DNA from: Burkholderiales bacterium
Lineage (GTDB): Bacteria; Pseudomonadota; Gammaproteobacteria; Burkholderiales; Burkholderiaceae_D
NCBI GenBank assembly: GCA_016197345.1
Contig: JACPVY010000167.1
Coordinates: 1 to 6,036 of the forward strand
Length of the DNA stretch: 6,036 bases
Reading direction: 5' to 3'
Shown here piece by piece: positions 1 to 5,390 of the stretch (its first letter is position 1; every line of letters begins with the position of its first letter). Position numbers and translations under genes: made by a program. The notes below the pieces were generated by a model, which saw only the letters and a program-made list of their open reading frames with translations, made no database searches and had not been told where the DNA came from.

Positions 1-1
1 A

Positions 2-256
2 TTCCCCGTAACCCCGCCTCGCCCAAACCCAGCCTCGGACCCTCAGTCACCGACCCGGCAACGCCCCGCCCTCCGACGCGGCCCAGCTCCGCCGGGCCCA
101 ACATCAACCTCGACGGCGTCAGCGATGGCCGGGCAGGCGCCAGTGCCGGTCGATGCCCTCGACACCTATCCTGGCATCGTCTTAATTGAAGCCGCTTTGC
201 AAAGTGCGCGCGAAAAACGCGTGGTGCAAGTGGTGCCGCAAACGAATCACGAATAA
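2..256 (+). CDS. 3' end of an oxidoreductase-like gene (possible Gfo/Idh/MocA C-terminus), incomplete at left edge
   Basis: An open frame enters from the left edge and ends at TAA (254-256), giving 84 residues with no in-frame stop. The last ~30 residues, starting LDTYPGIVLIEAALQSAREK and followed by RVVQV, resemble the final helix and strand of Gfo/Idh/MocA-type NAD(P)-dependent sugar dehydrogenases, where a segment of the form 'alr.y.lIeAaleSAreg+rV' closes the protein. This is recognition from memory, not a search. The preceding ~50 residues are odd: very rich in Pro, Arg, Ser and Thr, and encoded by strongly GC- and C-rich DNA, unlike the beta-sheet domain expected at that point. Frame +1 is also open across most of this stretch (1-195). 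A frameshift, a fusion, or a chimeric contig end could explain the mismatch. The catalytic part lies outside the window, so the function cannot be confirmed. Confidence 0.4.
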   Translation, partial: FPVTPPRPNPASDPQSPTRQRPALRRGPAPPGPTSTSTASAMAGQAPVPVDALDTYPGIVLIEAALQSAREKRVVQVVPQTNHE

Positions 257-332
257 TGGCAGTGCTTGCTACAGAGTGCTGCTAGGTTTGGTAAATTAGA
301 TGTTGCCGTCAGGAATTATTTTCTGTTGCATC

Positions 333-341
333 TGCTATACT
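333..341 (+). promoter_or_regulatory. Extended -10 promoter candidate
   Basis: TGCTATACT is an extended -10 element (TGn followed by TATACT at 336-341, five of six consensus bases). No good -35 hexamer lies 16-18 bases upstream, which extended -10 promoters tolerate. Transcription would start near 348 and give a leader of about 375 nt to the cyclase ATG. It could instead serve an unannotated small RNA. Confidence 0.3.
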
Positions 342-463
342 TTGGCCTCACCTCGTGCTTTGTGTCACCATGCTGACGCATGCTGTGTGGGAAAGTTGGT
401 CCGTTTGTGCGCTCTGTGCAAGATTTCTGTGTGAATCTTCGCCAATTGCGCCGCTAATGCTGG

Positions 464-490
464 TTAGCTGACAAATTCCCAAGCTATAAT
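464..490 (+). promoter_or_regulatory. Promoter candidate for the diguanylate cyclase gene
   Basis: A perfect TATAAT stands at 485-490. The -35 side is weak: GTTAGC at 463-468 (16-bp spacing) or TTAGCT at 464-469 (15-bp spacing). The start would be near 497, leaving a leader of about 227 nt before the ATG at 724. It is the nearest good -10 element upstream of the gene on this strand. Confidence 0.4.
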
Positions 491-522
491 TCCTTCATCC
501 TGAAAGAGCTTGCTATGCGATT

Positions 523-556
523 GTGGGGCAGTATCGAATGTGACAGCTAGCCCCAC
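523..556 (+). other. Hairpin in the cyclase leader
   Basis: A perfect 7-bp stem, GTGGGGC (523-529) with GCCCCAC (550-556), encloses a 20-nt loop. A second, weaker pairing follows at once: CCGC with GCGG around 569-585. There is no T-tract after it, so it is not a terminator. It lies inside the RNA predicted from the 485-490 promoter. Confidence 0.3.
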
Positions 557-723
557 CAAGACATGAACCCCGCTGGAATCTGGCGGTTATCGCAAAGATA
601 GGGCAATGCAAGAACAGTCGTAAGCGCAGGGCTTCCGGTTGAGATGTTGGAGCTAGCAAAGAATTACTTGGTGGAAATGATTCTCGCCGTAAAATTGCGC
701 ACTTGCCTATACTGAAGAGACGG

Positions 724-1776
724 ATGATGGAGCCCCTTTTAAAACATATGGTGGATATCACCACCCACCGCGATCACTCGATGCTCGATTTATCGGCCAT
801 CTCTGCGGTGCAAGAGTTGGCCGGCGCCTTGCGCACGCGGCTGCTTTCCATCTATGTCCATCGTGATCAGATTTATGTGATGCCCAAAGCCAGCGTGTCA
901 CAAATGCAGGCGGCGCAAATCGAAGAAGGGCTAGATCCTACTCAAGATGGCGAACCCATCAGCAATTATCCCGCCTTAGCCGATTGTATCCGCCAAACTT
1001 TGCCCAATGCCGAGCACTTAGCCGAAGATGGCATGCGCACATTGTGGCTGCCGATCTGGATCAAAGACAAGGCCAGTGTCTGCCTAGAAATCACCAATCC
1101 CACTCCCTACACCAGCCAAACCACGCAAATCATTAGTGGCATTGTCAGCGTTTATCGCAATTTCCAAAACTTGCTCGACTATAGCGAACGTGATGCGCTA
1201 ACGGGTTTGCTCAATCGTAAGACATTTGACGATCAATTAGCCAAGATGATGGCTTCGCCTAGCGAGCCAGAAGTGAGTGCCTTGCCGGAAAGTGAAGAGC
1301 GACGCCAACGGCGCGAGCTAGAAAAGCATTGGTTAGCGGTGATTGATGTCGATCACTTCAAGCGCGTGAACGATCAATTTGGTCACCTATATGGTGATGA
1401 AGTCTTGATTTTGATCGCTAATTTGCTACAAACCTCGTTCCGCTCGCATGATCGCGTATTCCGCTTTGGTGGCGAAGAATTTGTCGTGCTATTGCGCTCG
1501 ACCACCTATGAAAACGCGCGCAAAATCATCGAACGTTTCCGCACCAATGTCGAAGCGCATGCCTTCCCGCAAATCGGCCAGATCACGGTGAGTGTCGGTT
1601 TTGTTGCCGTCAGCGCCTATGAATCGCCGGTTGTCATTCTTGGCCATGCCGATCAAGCCTTGTATTACGCCAAAACCCATGGTCGCAATTTGGCTTGCCA
1701 TTATGATGAATTGGTCAACGAAGGCCAATTGACCGCGACTACCAGCAACGATACGGCGGAATTTTTCTTCGATTAA
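724..1776 (+). CDS. Diguanylate cyclase with GAF-like sensor region and GGDEF domain
   Basis: This 350-residue protein makes cyclic di-GMP from two GTP. Numbered from the ATG at 724, residues ~23-145 look like a GAF-type sensor fold, with LPIWIKDKASVCLEITNP typical of its late strands. The catalytic domain spans ~157-325: it opens with DALTGLLNR, has the metal-binding IDVDHFKRVND (first Asp at 208), the active-site GGEEF at 249-253, and the product-inhibition RxxD (RSHD, 240-243) exactly five residues before it. All key residues are intact, so it should be active and feedback-inhibited. A charged Glu/Arg-rich insert of ~25 residues separates the first helix from the IDVDHF strand. No transmembrane segment or signal peptide is seen, so it is probably cytoplasmic. 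The ATG at 724 follows AAGAGA at 715-720; ATG 727 or TTG 703 are alternatives. The gene ends in tandem TAATAA and its own terminator. The signal it senses is unknown. Confidence 0.93.
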   Translation: MMEPLLKHMVDITTHRDHSMLDLSAISAVQELAGALRTRLLSIYVHRDQIYVMPKASVSQMQAAQIEEGLDPTQDGEPISNYPALADCIRQTLPNAEHLAEDGMRTLWLPIWIKDKASVCLEITNPTPYTSQTTQIISGIVSVYRNFQNLLDYSERDALTGLLNRKTFDDQLAKMMASPSEPEVSALPESEERRQRRELEKHWLAVIDVDHFKRVNDQFGHLYGDEVLILIANLLQTSFRSHDRVFRFGGEEFVVLLRSTTYENARKIIERFRTNVEAHAFPQIGQITVSVGFVAVSAYESPVVILGHADQALYYAKTHGRNLACHYDELVNEGQLTATTSNDTAEFFFD

Positions 1777-1781
1777 TAAGC

Positions 1782-1812
1782 AGACTTGTCCCGCTCGAGG
1801 GGCAAGTCTTTC
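1782..1812 (+). terminator. Rho-independent terminator of the diguanylate cyclase gene
   Basis: An 11-bp stem pairs 1782-1792 with 1799-1809, with one T-G wobble, around a 6-nt loop GCTCGA. A short T-run (1809-1811) follows. It starts six bases after the TAA stop. Confidence 0.8.
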
Positions 1813-2182
1813 AAGTTAGTCAAAGTATCACCCGCAAAAAAACCATCAAAAATCACCCTCAGCACGCCGCAATTATCGCCATGCTGAAAAAAGCGAGGTG
1901 TATTGGTGCTGCCTATTGAATTTCTCTTGTCTAAACTGTAATGTGATATTAGAATCGGTTTCGCTAAAAACCATCGCTTTTGGTTTTGTCGCAGCGTGAG
2001 ATCACAATGGATCGCTATGTATTGATCGTTTGTTTTGTTTGCGCACGCCCGCAATCCGTTAGTACCGGATGACTGTTTTTTGCAAAACACTGCTCGTCAA
2101 ACCTGCCTGCATCCTCATCAAGCAGCAGTGCGTCATCAGCCTGCATTTTTAATTCCCTCTTTTAACCCTTTTTAGGAAAATT
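1813..2182 (+). other. Long leader region upstream of the PEP-CTERM gene
   Basis: These 370 bases hold no convincing gene. They contain a good promoter (1927-1955) and then ~220 nt of untranslated leader with several small inverted repeats: AAAACCA/TGGTTTT (1967-1973 with 1981-1987), ATCCG/CGGAT (2054-2058 with 2066-2070) and TGTTTT/AAAACA (2074-2079 with 2084-2089). The octamer GCCTGCAT occurs twice, at 2105-2112 and 2139-2146. The 3' end is pyrimidine-rich before the ribosome binding site. A minus-strand open frame (1773-2090) covers much of it but has no visible start signals. Confidence 0.5.
1927..1955 (+). promoter_or_regulatory. Sigma70-type promoter for the PEP-CTERM protein gene
   Basis: TTGTCT (1927-1932) and TAGAAT (1950-1955) are separated by the optimal 17 bp. 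They match consensus at four of six and five of six positions. Transcription would begin near 1962, leaving a leader of about 220 nt before the ATG at 2183. Confidence 0.5.
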
Positions 2183-2791
2183 ATGACAAAGCAACATTTG
2201 TCTGCTATCTTTTTCGCCCTCGCTAGCCTAACCACTAGCGTAGCGCATGCAGAAATACAAACATGGCGCTTAACCGCCACAACGACAGGCGTTTCGTCTG
2301 GATTCACAGCGCCAGCATTTGCCAGCCTTGGTCACACCTTCAGCGTTGACTATGCGATTGATATGGCCACGCCATATGATGCCCCAAGCGGTGGTTACAA
2401 GGCGGTCAAGTCTTTAACGATCAATGGCGTGACAACCCAACTGACTAATCAAAACTACGTTTTTGCGATTGCCGCTAACGGCATTGGCGGGATCAATACG
2501 GTAATACCGGTGGCGAGAGCAGATCAACTGCAATTTATTTCCTATAGCGAGTCTTGGCCAAATCCGACCTCTACTCTTTCGAGTGTGCTGTCTGAATTGG
2601 CGCTAATGCATGGTCAAAACGCGCCTTATTACCCGCCAAATGAGTTGCACCTGAATTTTGTTGGTGGGTCGGTACAAGCTCATCCGACTTCGTTTGCCTT
2701 ATCGCCTGTGCCTGAACCTACTTCGCTGGGTTTAATGCTAGCAGGTTTGGCGGCACTTGGCGTGGTTGCACGCAAGAAGTCTAAGCGCTGA
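2183..2791 (+). CDS. PEP-CTERM sorting-signal exported protein of unknown function
   Basis: This 202-residue precursor is exported and handed to an exosortase. Residues 1-23 form a Sec signal peptide (Lys-3, a hydrophobic core, then SVAHA before Glu-24). The C-terminal 27 residues are a textbook PEP-CTERM tripartite signal: VPEP at 176-179, a hydrophobic span at ~182-195, and the basic tail ARKKSKR. In this family the tail is cleaved by an exosortase of the EpsH/XrtA type and the protein ends at the cell surface or in exopolysaccharide. The ~150-residue mature middle is Thr/Ser/Ala-rich, has no cysteine, looks beta-rich and resembles nothing I can name. AGGA at 2174-2177, five bases before the ATG, supports the start. 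No exosortase or polysaccharide gene is nearby, which is normal because targets are scattered around the genome. The family call is firm; the molecular role is unknown. Confidence 0.9.
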   Translation: MTKQHLSAIFFALASLTTSVAHAEIQTWRLTATTTGVSSGFTAPAFASLGHTFSVDYAIDMATPYDAPSGGYKAVKSLTINGVTTQLTNQNYVFAIAANGIGGINTVIPVARADQLQFISYSESWPNPTSTLSSVLSELALMHGQNAPYYPPNELHLNFVGGSVQAHPTSFALSPVPEPTSLGLMLAGLAALGVVARKKSKR

Positions 2792-2854
2792 TTTTTGTCA
2801 TGTTGCTCACTTGCTATCAAGCGTTATTGATGGCGAGGGCAGTGGCAGTTTTTT

Positions 2855-2884
2855 CAGGTTTGTCCCGAAAAAGGGACAAACCTG
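2855..2884. terminator. Perfect 12-bp hairpin between convergent genes
   Basis: CAGGTTTGTCCC (2855-2866) pairs perfectly with GGGACAAACCTG (2873-2884) around a GAAAAA loop. It ends directly against the last base of the minus-strand LysR stop codon and lies 63 bp after the PEP-CTERM stop, so it can end transcripts from both sides. On neither strand is the stem followed by a T-tract: T6 precedes it on the plus strand. It is therefore an atypical terminator, or a 3' end-protecting stem. Confidence 0.6.
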
Positions 2885-3772
2885 TCACGCCACAAAATAT
2901 TCCACCAAAAACTGCACAAAGCACGACGTTTTCAGCGCTAGCCCTTGGCGTGCTGGATAAACTGCGTAAATCGGTGCGCTTGCTAGCGATGGGTAGTCGA
3001 CTAGCACTTGTTGCAATTCTCCGGTCTCCAAGTAATCTCGTACCAGCAATCGCCCGGCAGACAAGATGCCGCAACCCAACAGTGCAGCATTTACTAACGC
3101 CCCGCCATCATTGATTTGCAGCGCGCTATTGACCTGCACTTTGTACGGCCCGCCCGGCCCACCCAGATTCCACTCATTCCATGCCCGCATTCCTTGCGTG
3201 TACACGAGGCAGGCATGCGTGCGCAAATCCTGCGGGTGCGTGGGCTGACCCGCACGCGCGAGGTAGGCGGGGGCTGCGACCAGCAGATTGTGGTTGTCCG
3301 TGAGTTTGCGCGCGACTAGCGAAGAATCGGCTAAATGCGCGGCGCGAATCGCGACATCAATTTGATTCGCAATCAAATCGACTATGTGATCTTCTAATTG
3401 CAGATTGACGCTGACCTTTGGATAGCGCGCCATGAATGCAGCGATGATAGGTACCATTTTGGCCCGCCCAGCAACCGAGCACGAAACCCGCAGCAGACCA
3501 CAGACCTCTTGCTGAAATTGTTCGCTTAAATGATCAATATTGTGCAAAGCGCGTTCAATTTGTTGCGCTTCCTGCAGCACCATTTGCCCAATTTCCGTTA
3601 ATGCTAGGCGGCGCGTGCTACGCTGCAGCAGGCGCGCGCCCAGCTCTTCTTCTAACTTGGCAAGCTGGCGCGAAACGACGGATTTACCGCACCCGAGTTG
3701 TTTCGCAGCAGCGCTAATACTGCCCGTTTTAACAACCGTGGCAAACACGGCCAAATGCGCGGGATTCGCCAT
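2885..3772 (-). CDS. LysR-family transcriptional regulator
   Basis: A full-length 295-residue LysR regulator, the usual size for the family. Residues ~4-62 form the winged helix-turn-helix: the SISAAAKQLGCGKSVVSRQL stretch is the helix-turn-helix itself, followed by LEEELGARLLQRSTRRLALTEIG. Residues ~90-293 are the periplasmic-binding-protein-like effector domain, opening with GLLRVSCSVAGRAKMVPIIA, a pattern typical of the DmlR/AaeR-like branch. The effector is unknown. The ATG at 3772 has a strong site, GAGG at 3780-3783, seven bases upstream. The gene diverges from the neighbouring NADP-dependent reductase across 196 bp, the classic arrangement in which a LysR protein controls its divergent neighbour and often itself. 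A promoter at 3804-3832 carries an inverted repeat in its spacer that could serve autoregulation. No defect is seen. Confidence 0.93.
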   Translation of the reverse strand: MANPAHLAVFATVVKTGSISAAAKQLGCGKSVVSRQLAKLEEELGARLLQRSTRRLALTEIGQMVLQEAQQIERALHNIDHLSEQFQQEVCGLLRVSCSVAGRAKMVPIIAAFMARYPKVSVNLQLEDHIVDLIANQIDVAIRAAHLADSSLVARKLTDNHNLLVAAPAYLARAGQPTHPQDLRTHACLVYTQGMRAWNEWNLGGPGGPYKVQVNSALQINDGGALVNAALLGCGILSAGRLLVRDYLETGELQQVLVDYPSLASAPIYAVYPARQGLALKTSCFVQFLVEYFVA

Positions 3773-3803
3773 TTTTTATCCTCTAAGCGTTAACAAGTGC
3801 ATC

Positions 3804-3832
3804 AATAAATGGGATTGTCCCGTTTAAGTCAA
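3804..3832 (-). promoter_or_regulatory. Promoter of the LysR gene
   Basis: Read on the minus strand, TTGACT (3832-3827) and TTTATT (3809-3804) are spaced by exactly 17 bp. The -35 matches five of six consensus bases and the -10 four of six. The start would be near 3797, giving a leader of about 25 nt that contains the ribosome binding site at 3780-3783. Confidence 0.55.
3811..3821. promoter_or_regulatory. Inverted repeat inside the LysR promoter, possible operator
   Basis: GGGATTGTCCC is an inverted repeat with 4-base arms GGGA/TCCC and a 3-base centre. It sits wholly in the -35/-10 spacer of the LysR promoter, where a bound protein would block polymerase. Autorepression is inferred from position only. 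The arms are short and the site has no obvious T-N11-A LysR box. Confidence 0.25.
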
Positions 3833-3855
3833 CAATGTAATGCCCTAGCGCTGAC

Positions 3856-3884
3856 TTATCAAGCACAGTTTGTGGCCCTATACT
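3856..3884 (+). promoter_or_regulatory. Promoter of the NADP-dependent reductase gene
   Basis: TTATCA (3856-3861) and TATACT (3879-3884) are spaced by 17 bp and match consensus at four of six and five of six bases. The start would be near 3891, about 78 nt before the ATG. The 23 bp between this -35 and the divergent LysR -35 contain the palindrome AGCGCT (3847-3852), a position typical of LysR activator sites. The four 11-bp repeats lie just downstream of the start. Confidence 0.55.
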
Positions 3885-3900
3885 GCTTTCCATCGCAAGA

Positions 3901-3944
3901 CACTAAGCGAACACTAAGCGAACACTCAGCGAACATTAATCGAA
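3901..3944 (+). repeat. Four tandem 11-bp repeats in the reductase leader
   Basis: Four head-to-tail copies are present: CACTAAGCGAA at 3901-3911 and 3912-3922 (identical), CACTCAGCGAA at 3923-3933 (one change) and CATTAATCGAA at 3934-3944 (two changes). A partial copy, CTAAGCG, also occurs at 3783-3789 beside the LysR ribosome binding site. The array lies between the predicted transcription start and the AGGAG site (3958-3962). Eleven base pairs is close to one helical turn, so a protein bound to each copy would sit on the same DNA face. Replication-slippage expansion without function is the plain alternative. Confidence 0.85.
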
Positions 3945-3968
3945 TTAACACTTTCTTAGGAGCTACAC

Positions 3969-4979
3969 ATGAGCACAACAAACAACGTCGTCAAACTCGC
4001 CGCCCGTCCAGTTGGTGCAGTCAAAGATAGCGATTGGCAATTTGCGCAAGAAGAATTGCGTGCGCTAGGTGATGGTGAAATCCAAGTCAAAGTCTTGTTC
4101 ACCTCGCTCGACCCAGCAATGCGCGGTTGGATTAATGAAGGCGAATCGTATATGCCACCAGTCGCAGTCGGCGAAACCATGCGTGCGCTGGGTGTGGGGC
4201 GCGTGATCGCGTCGAACAATGCGGGCTTTGCGGTGGGTGATCATGTTTCTGGCTTGCTCGGTGTGCAAGAATATGCGACCTCGAATGGCCAAGGTTTGTT
4301 CAAAGTCGATCCGCGCATGGCACCGTTGCCACGCTTTCTCGGCACCTTCGGCATGCCTGGTTTGACGGCGTATTTTGGCTTGCTCGATGTCGGTCAATTT
4401 AAAGATGGCGAAACGGTGGTCGTTTCAGGGGCGGCTGGTGCCGTTGGCGCCGTGGTTGGCCAAATCGCTAAAGCACGTGGTGGACGTGTGATTGGTATCG
4501 CTGGTGGTGCGGATAAATGCCGTTACTTGATCGAAGAATTGGGCTTTGATGCGGCGATTGATTACAAGAGCGAAAACGTGGCGCAAGCCTTAGCGAAACA
4601 CTGCCCGAACGGGATGGATGTGTATTTTGATAATGTCGGCGGTGAGATTTTAGATGCCGCGCTGACCCGCTTAGCAGTCGGTGCCCGTATCGTGATTTGC
4701 GGCGCAATTAGCCAATACAACAATAAAGAAGCGGTCAAAGGCCCATCGAATTACCTCTCGCTCCTCGTCAAGCGCGCCACGATGAAGGGCATGGTGGTCG
4801 GCGATTACTATGGCCGCGCTGGCGAAGCCGCACAAGCATTAGCGGGCTTGGCGATGCAAGGCAAACTCAAAGCACGCGAAGATATCGTGGTTGGCTTAGA
4901 AAACTTCCCACGCGCTTTCAATATGTTGTTTAGTGGTGAAAATAATGGGAAGTTGGTGTTGCAGGTGGCGGCGGAGTAA
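3969..4979 (+). CDS. NADP-dependent oxidoreductase, CurA / leukotriene B4 12-hydroxydehydrogenase family
   Basis: A complete 336-residue zinc-independent medium-chain dehydrogenase/reductase. Family members (E. coli CurA, mammalian PTGR1, plant double-bond reductases) use NADPH to reduce the C=C bond of alpha,beta-unsaturated aldehydes and ketones. The order of motifs fits: SLDPAMRGW at 46-54, GMPGLTAYFGLLD at 128-140, the nucleotide-binding AAGAVGAVVGQIAK at 155-168, AGGADKCR at 178-185 (Lys-183 is at the position that contacts the NADPH 2'-phosphate in relatives), FDNVGG at 220-225, and the C-terminal GLENFPRAF (309-317) and NGKLVLQV. Structural-zinc cysteine clusters are absent, as expected. 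It is cytoplasmic. The start is set by AGGAG at 3958-3962, six bases before the ATG. It diverges from the LysR gene and ends in a strong terminator, so it is probably a single-gene unit controlled by that regulator. The natural substrate cannot be told; quinone or enone detoxification is a reasonable guess. Confidence 0.93.
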   Translation: MSTTNNVVKLAARPVGAVKDSDWQFAQEELRALGDGEIQVKVLFTSLDPAMRGWINEGESYMPPVAVGETMRALGVGRVIASNNAGFAVGDHVSGLLGVQEYATSNGQGLFKVDPRMAPLPRFLGTFGMPGLTAYFGLLDVGQFKDGETVVVSGAAGAVGAVVGQIAKARGGRVIGIAGGADKCRYLIEELGFDAAIDYKSENVAQALAKHCPNGMDVYFDNVGGEILDAALTRLAVGARIVICGAISQYNNKEAVKGPSNYLSLLVKRATMKGMVVGDYYGRAGEAAQALAGLAMQGKLKAREDIVVGLENFPRAFNMLFSGENNGKLVLQVAAE

Positions 4980-5014
4980 AGCGGCGGCTAGCCTCTGATC
5001 CAACTAACACGCTG

Positions 5015-5049
5015 AAAAAAGCTATCTGTGTGAGCAGATAGCTTTTTTT
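5015..5049 (+). terminator. Rho-independent terminator of the reductase gene
   Basis: GCTATCTG (5021-5028) pairs with CAGATAGC (5035-5042) around the loop TGTGAG. Six A residues before the stem and seven T residues after it (5043-5049) extend the pairing. With both tracts it could also stop transcription coming from the right. Confidence 0.92.
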
Positions 5050-5171
5050 CGTGGGTACGCACAGCGAGAGATGGCACTTTGCGTCGCTGACATCTCGTCA
5101 TGGCGGGTTTGTTGGGCGTTCGTTCCCCCTAATTTCAATATGTAAAAATTCCCTAGCGGAAATTGATTTTT

Positions 5172-5179
5172 GCTAAGAT
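5172..5179 (+). promoter_or_regulatory. Extended -10 promoter candidate for the DUF4214 gene
   Basis: TGCTAAGAT is an extended -10 element (5172-5180 region, hexamer TAAGAT at 5174-5179, four of six consensus bases). No convincing -35 lies 17 bp upstream. A start near 5186 gives a leader of about 205 nt that would include all three hairpins. Confidence 0.35.
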
Positions 5180-5236
5180 ACGGCCCTGTTTTCTCACGGT
5201 ATATTTTGGCGCTTGCGGTTGAGCGTGTGGCCTCGA

Positions 5237-5257
5237 CCGCTGGCCAGCGGACTTTTT
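5237..5257 (+). promoter_or_regulatory. Palindromic hairpin with T-run, possible leader attenuator
   Basis: The perfect 14-bp palindrome CCGCTGGCCAGCGG (5237-5250) folds as a 5-bp GC-rich stem with a GGCC loop and is followed by ACTTTTTC, which resembles a weak terminator. An exclusive alternative exists: TGGCC at 5228-5232 can pair with GGCCA at 5242-5246 and would destroy it. This resembles an attenuator but is inferred from pairing only. As DNA, the palindrome could instead be a protein-binding site. Confidence 0.3.
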
Positions 5258-5390
5258 CAACGGGGATCGGGTGCCCTGTCAAGGGCGCCAGTGGTCTTGG
5301 TTGCGACCGTTTTCTACGCTTGGTGCAGGGCGTTTGTTATTCAGCGCTTCAAATTATATTAAATGTGCAATCTAAATTTTTCAGGAATAT

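Larger units (their letters stand above)
257..723. other. Long intergenic region before the diguanylate cyclase gene
   Basis: These 467 bases carry no convincing gene on either strand. They hold two promoter-like sites (-10 elements at 336-341 and 485-490), a hairpin at 523-556, a smaller weak one at 420-439 (6-bp arms AAGATT/AATCTT), and a short direct repeat CATGCTG at 369-375 and 379-385. No clear terminator for the upstream partial gene was found. The leader is longer than a simple promoter needs, which leaves room for post-transcriptional control of the cyclase. No known riboswitch class was recognised. Confidence 0.5.
5050..5390 (+). other. Intergenic region and structured leader of the DUF4214 gene
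   Basis: These 341 bases contain no convincing gene. The first ~110 bases hold only a loose inverted repeat (GAGATG 5068-5073 with CATCTC 5091-5096). The rest looks like a promoter followed by a leader of ~200 nt with three hairpins: 5210-5225 (CGCTT/GAGCG), 5237-5250 (palindrome CCGCTGGCCAGCGG, then ACTTTTTC) and 5270-5289 (8-bp stem, tetraloop GTCA, one wobble). A second possible promoter lies just before the gene: TTGTTA 5334-5339, 17 bp, TATTAA 5357-5362. An open frame at 5170-5430 has no start signals and overlaps the gene start. Confidence 0.5.

Noticed and set aside
1980..1996. Sigma54-type promoter upstream of the PEP-CTERM gene
   Set aside because: TTGG and GC have the right spacing (GG-N10-GC), and some PEP-CTERM genes are RpoN-dependent, but the rest of the consensus is absent. 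The sigma70-type site at 1927-1955 is better.
1773..2090. Minus-strand open frame of 105 codons between the cyclase and the PEP-CTERM gene
   Set aside because: It begins with GTG without a ribosome binding site, runs across the cyclase terminator and the PEP-CTERM promoter, and its protein resembles nothing known.
2105..2146. Direct repeat GCCTGCAT as a regulatory iteron pair
   Set aside because: Only two copies 34 bp apart in non-coding DNA; too little to separate from chance.
2800..3114. Plus-strand open frames overlapping the LysR 3' end
   Set aside because: They lie antisense to a clear full-length LysR gene, span the 12-bp hairpin and lack family-like sequence or start signals.
3901..3944. 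CRISPR-like array
   Set aside because: The 11-bp units are contiguous with no spacers, so this is a simple tandem repeat.
4065..4397. Minus-strand open frame inside the reductase gene
   Set aside because: It is the antisense shadow of a strongly conserved reductase coding region and has no protein features of its own.
5050..5390. Known riboswitch (cyclic di-GMP or glycine type) before the DUF4214 gene
   Set aside because: None of the conserved core sequences of those classes could be recognised in the region.
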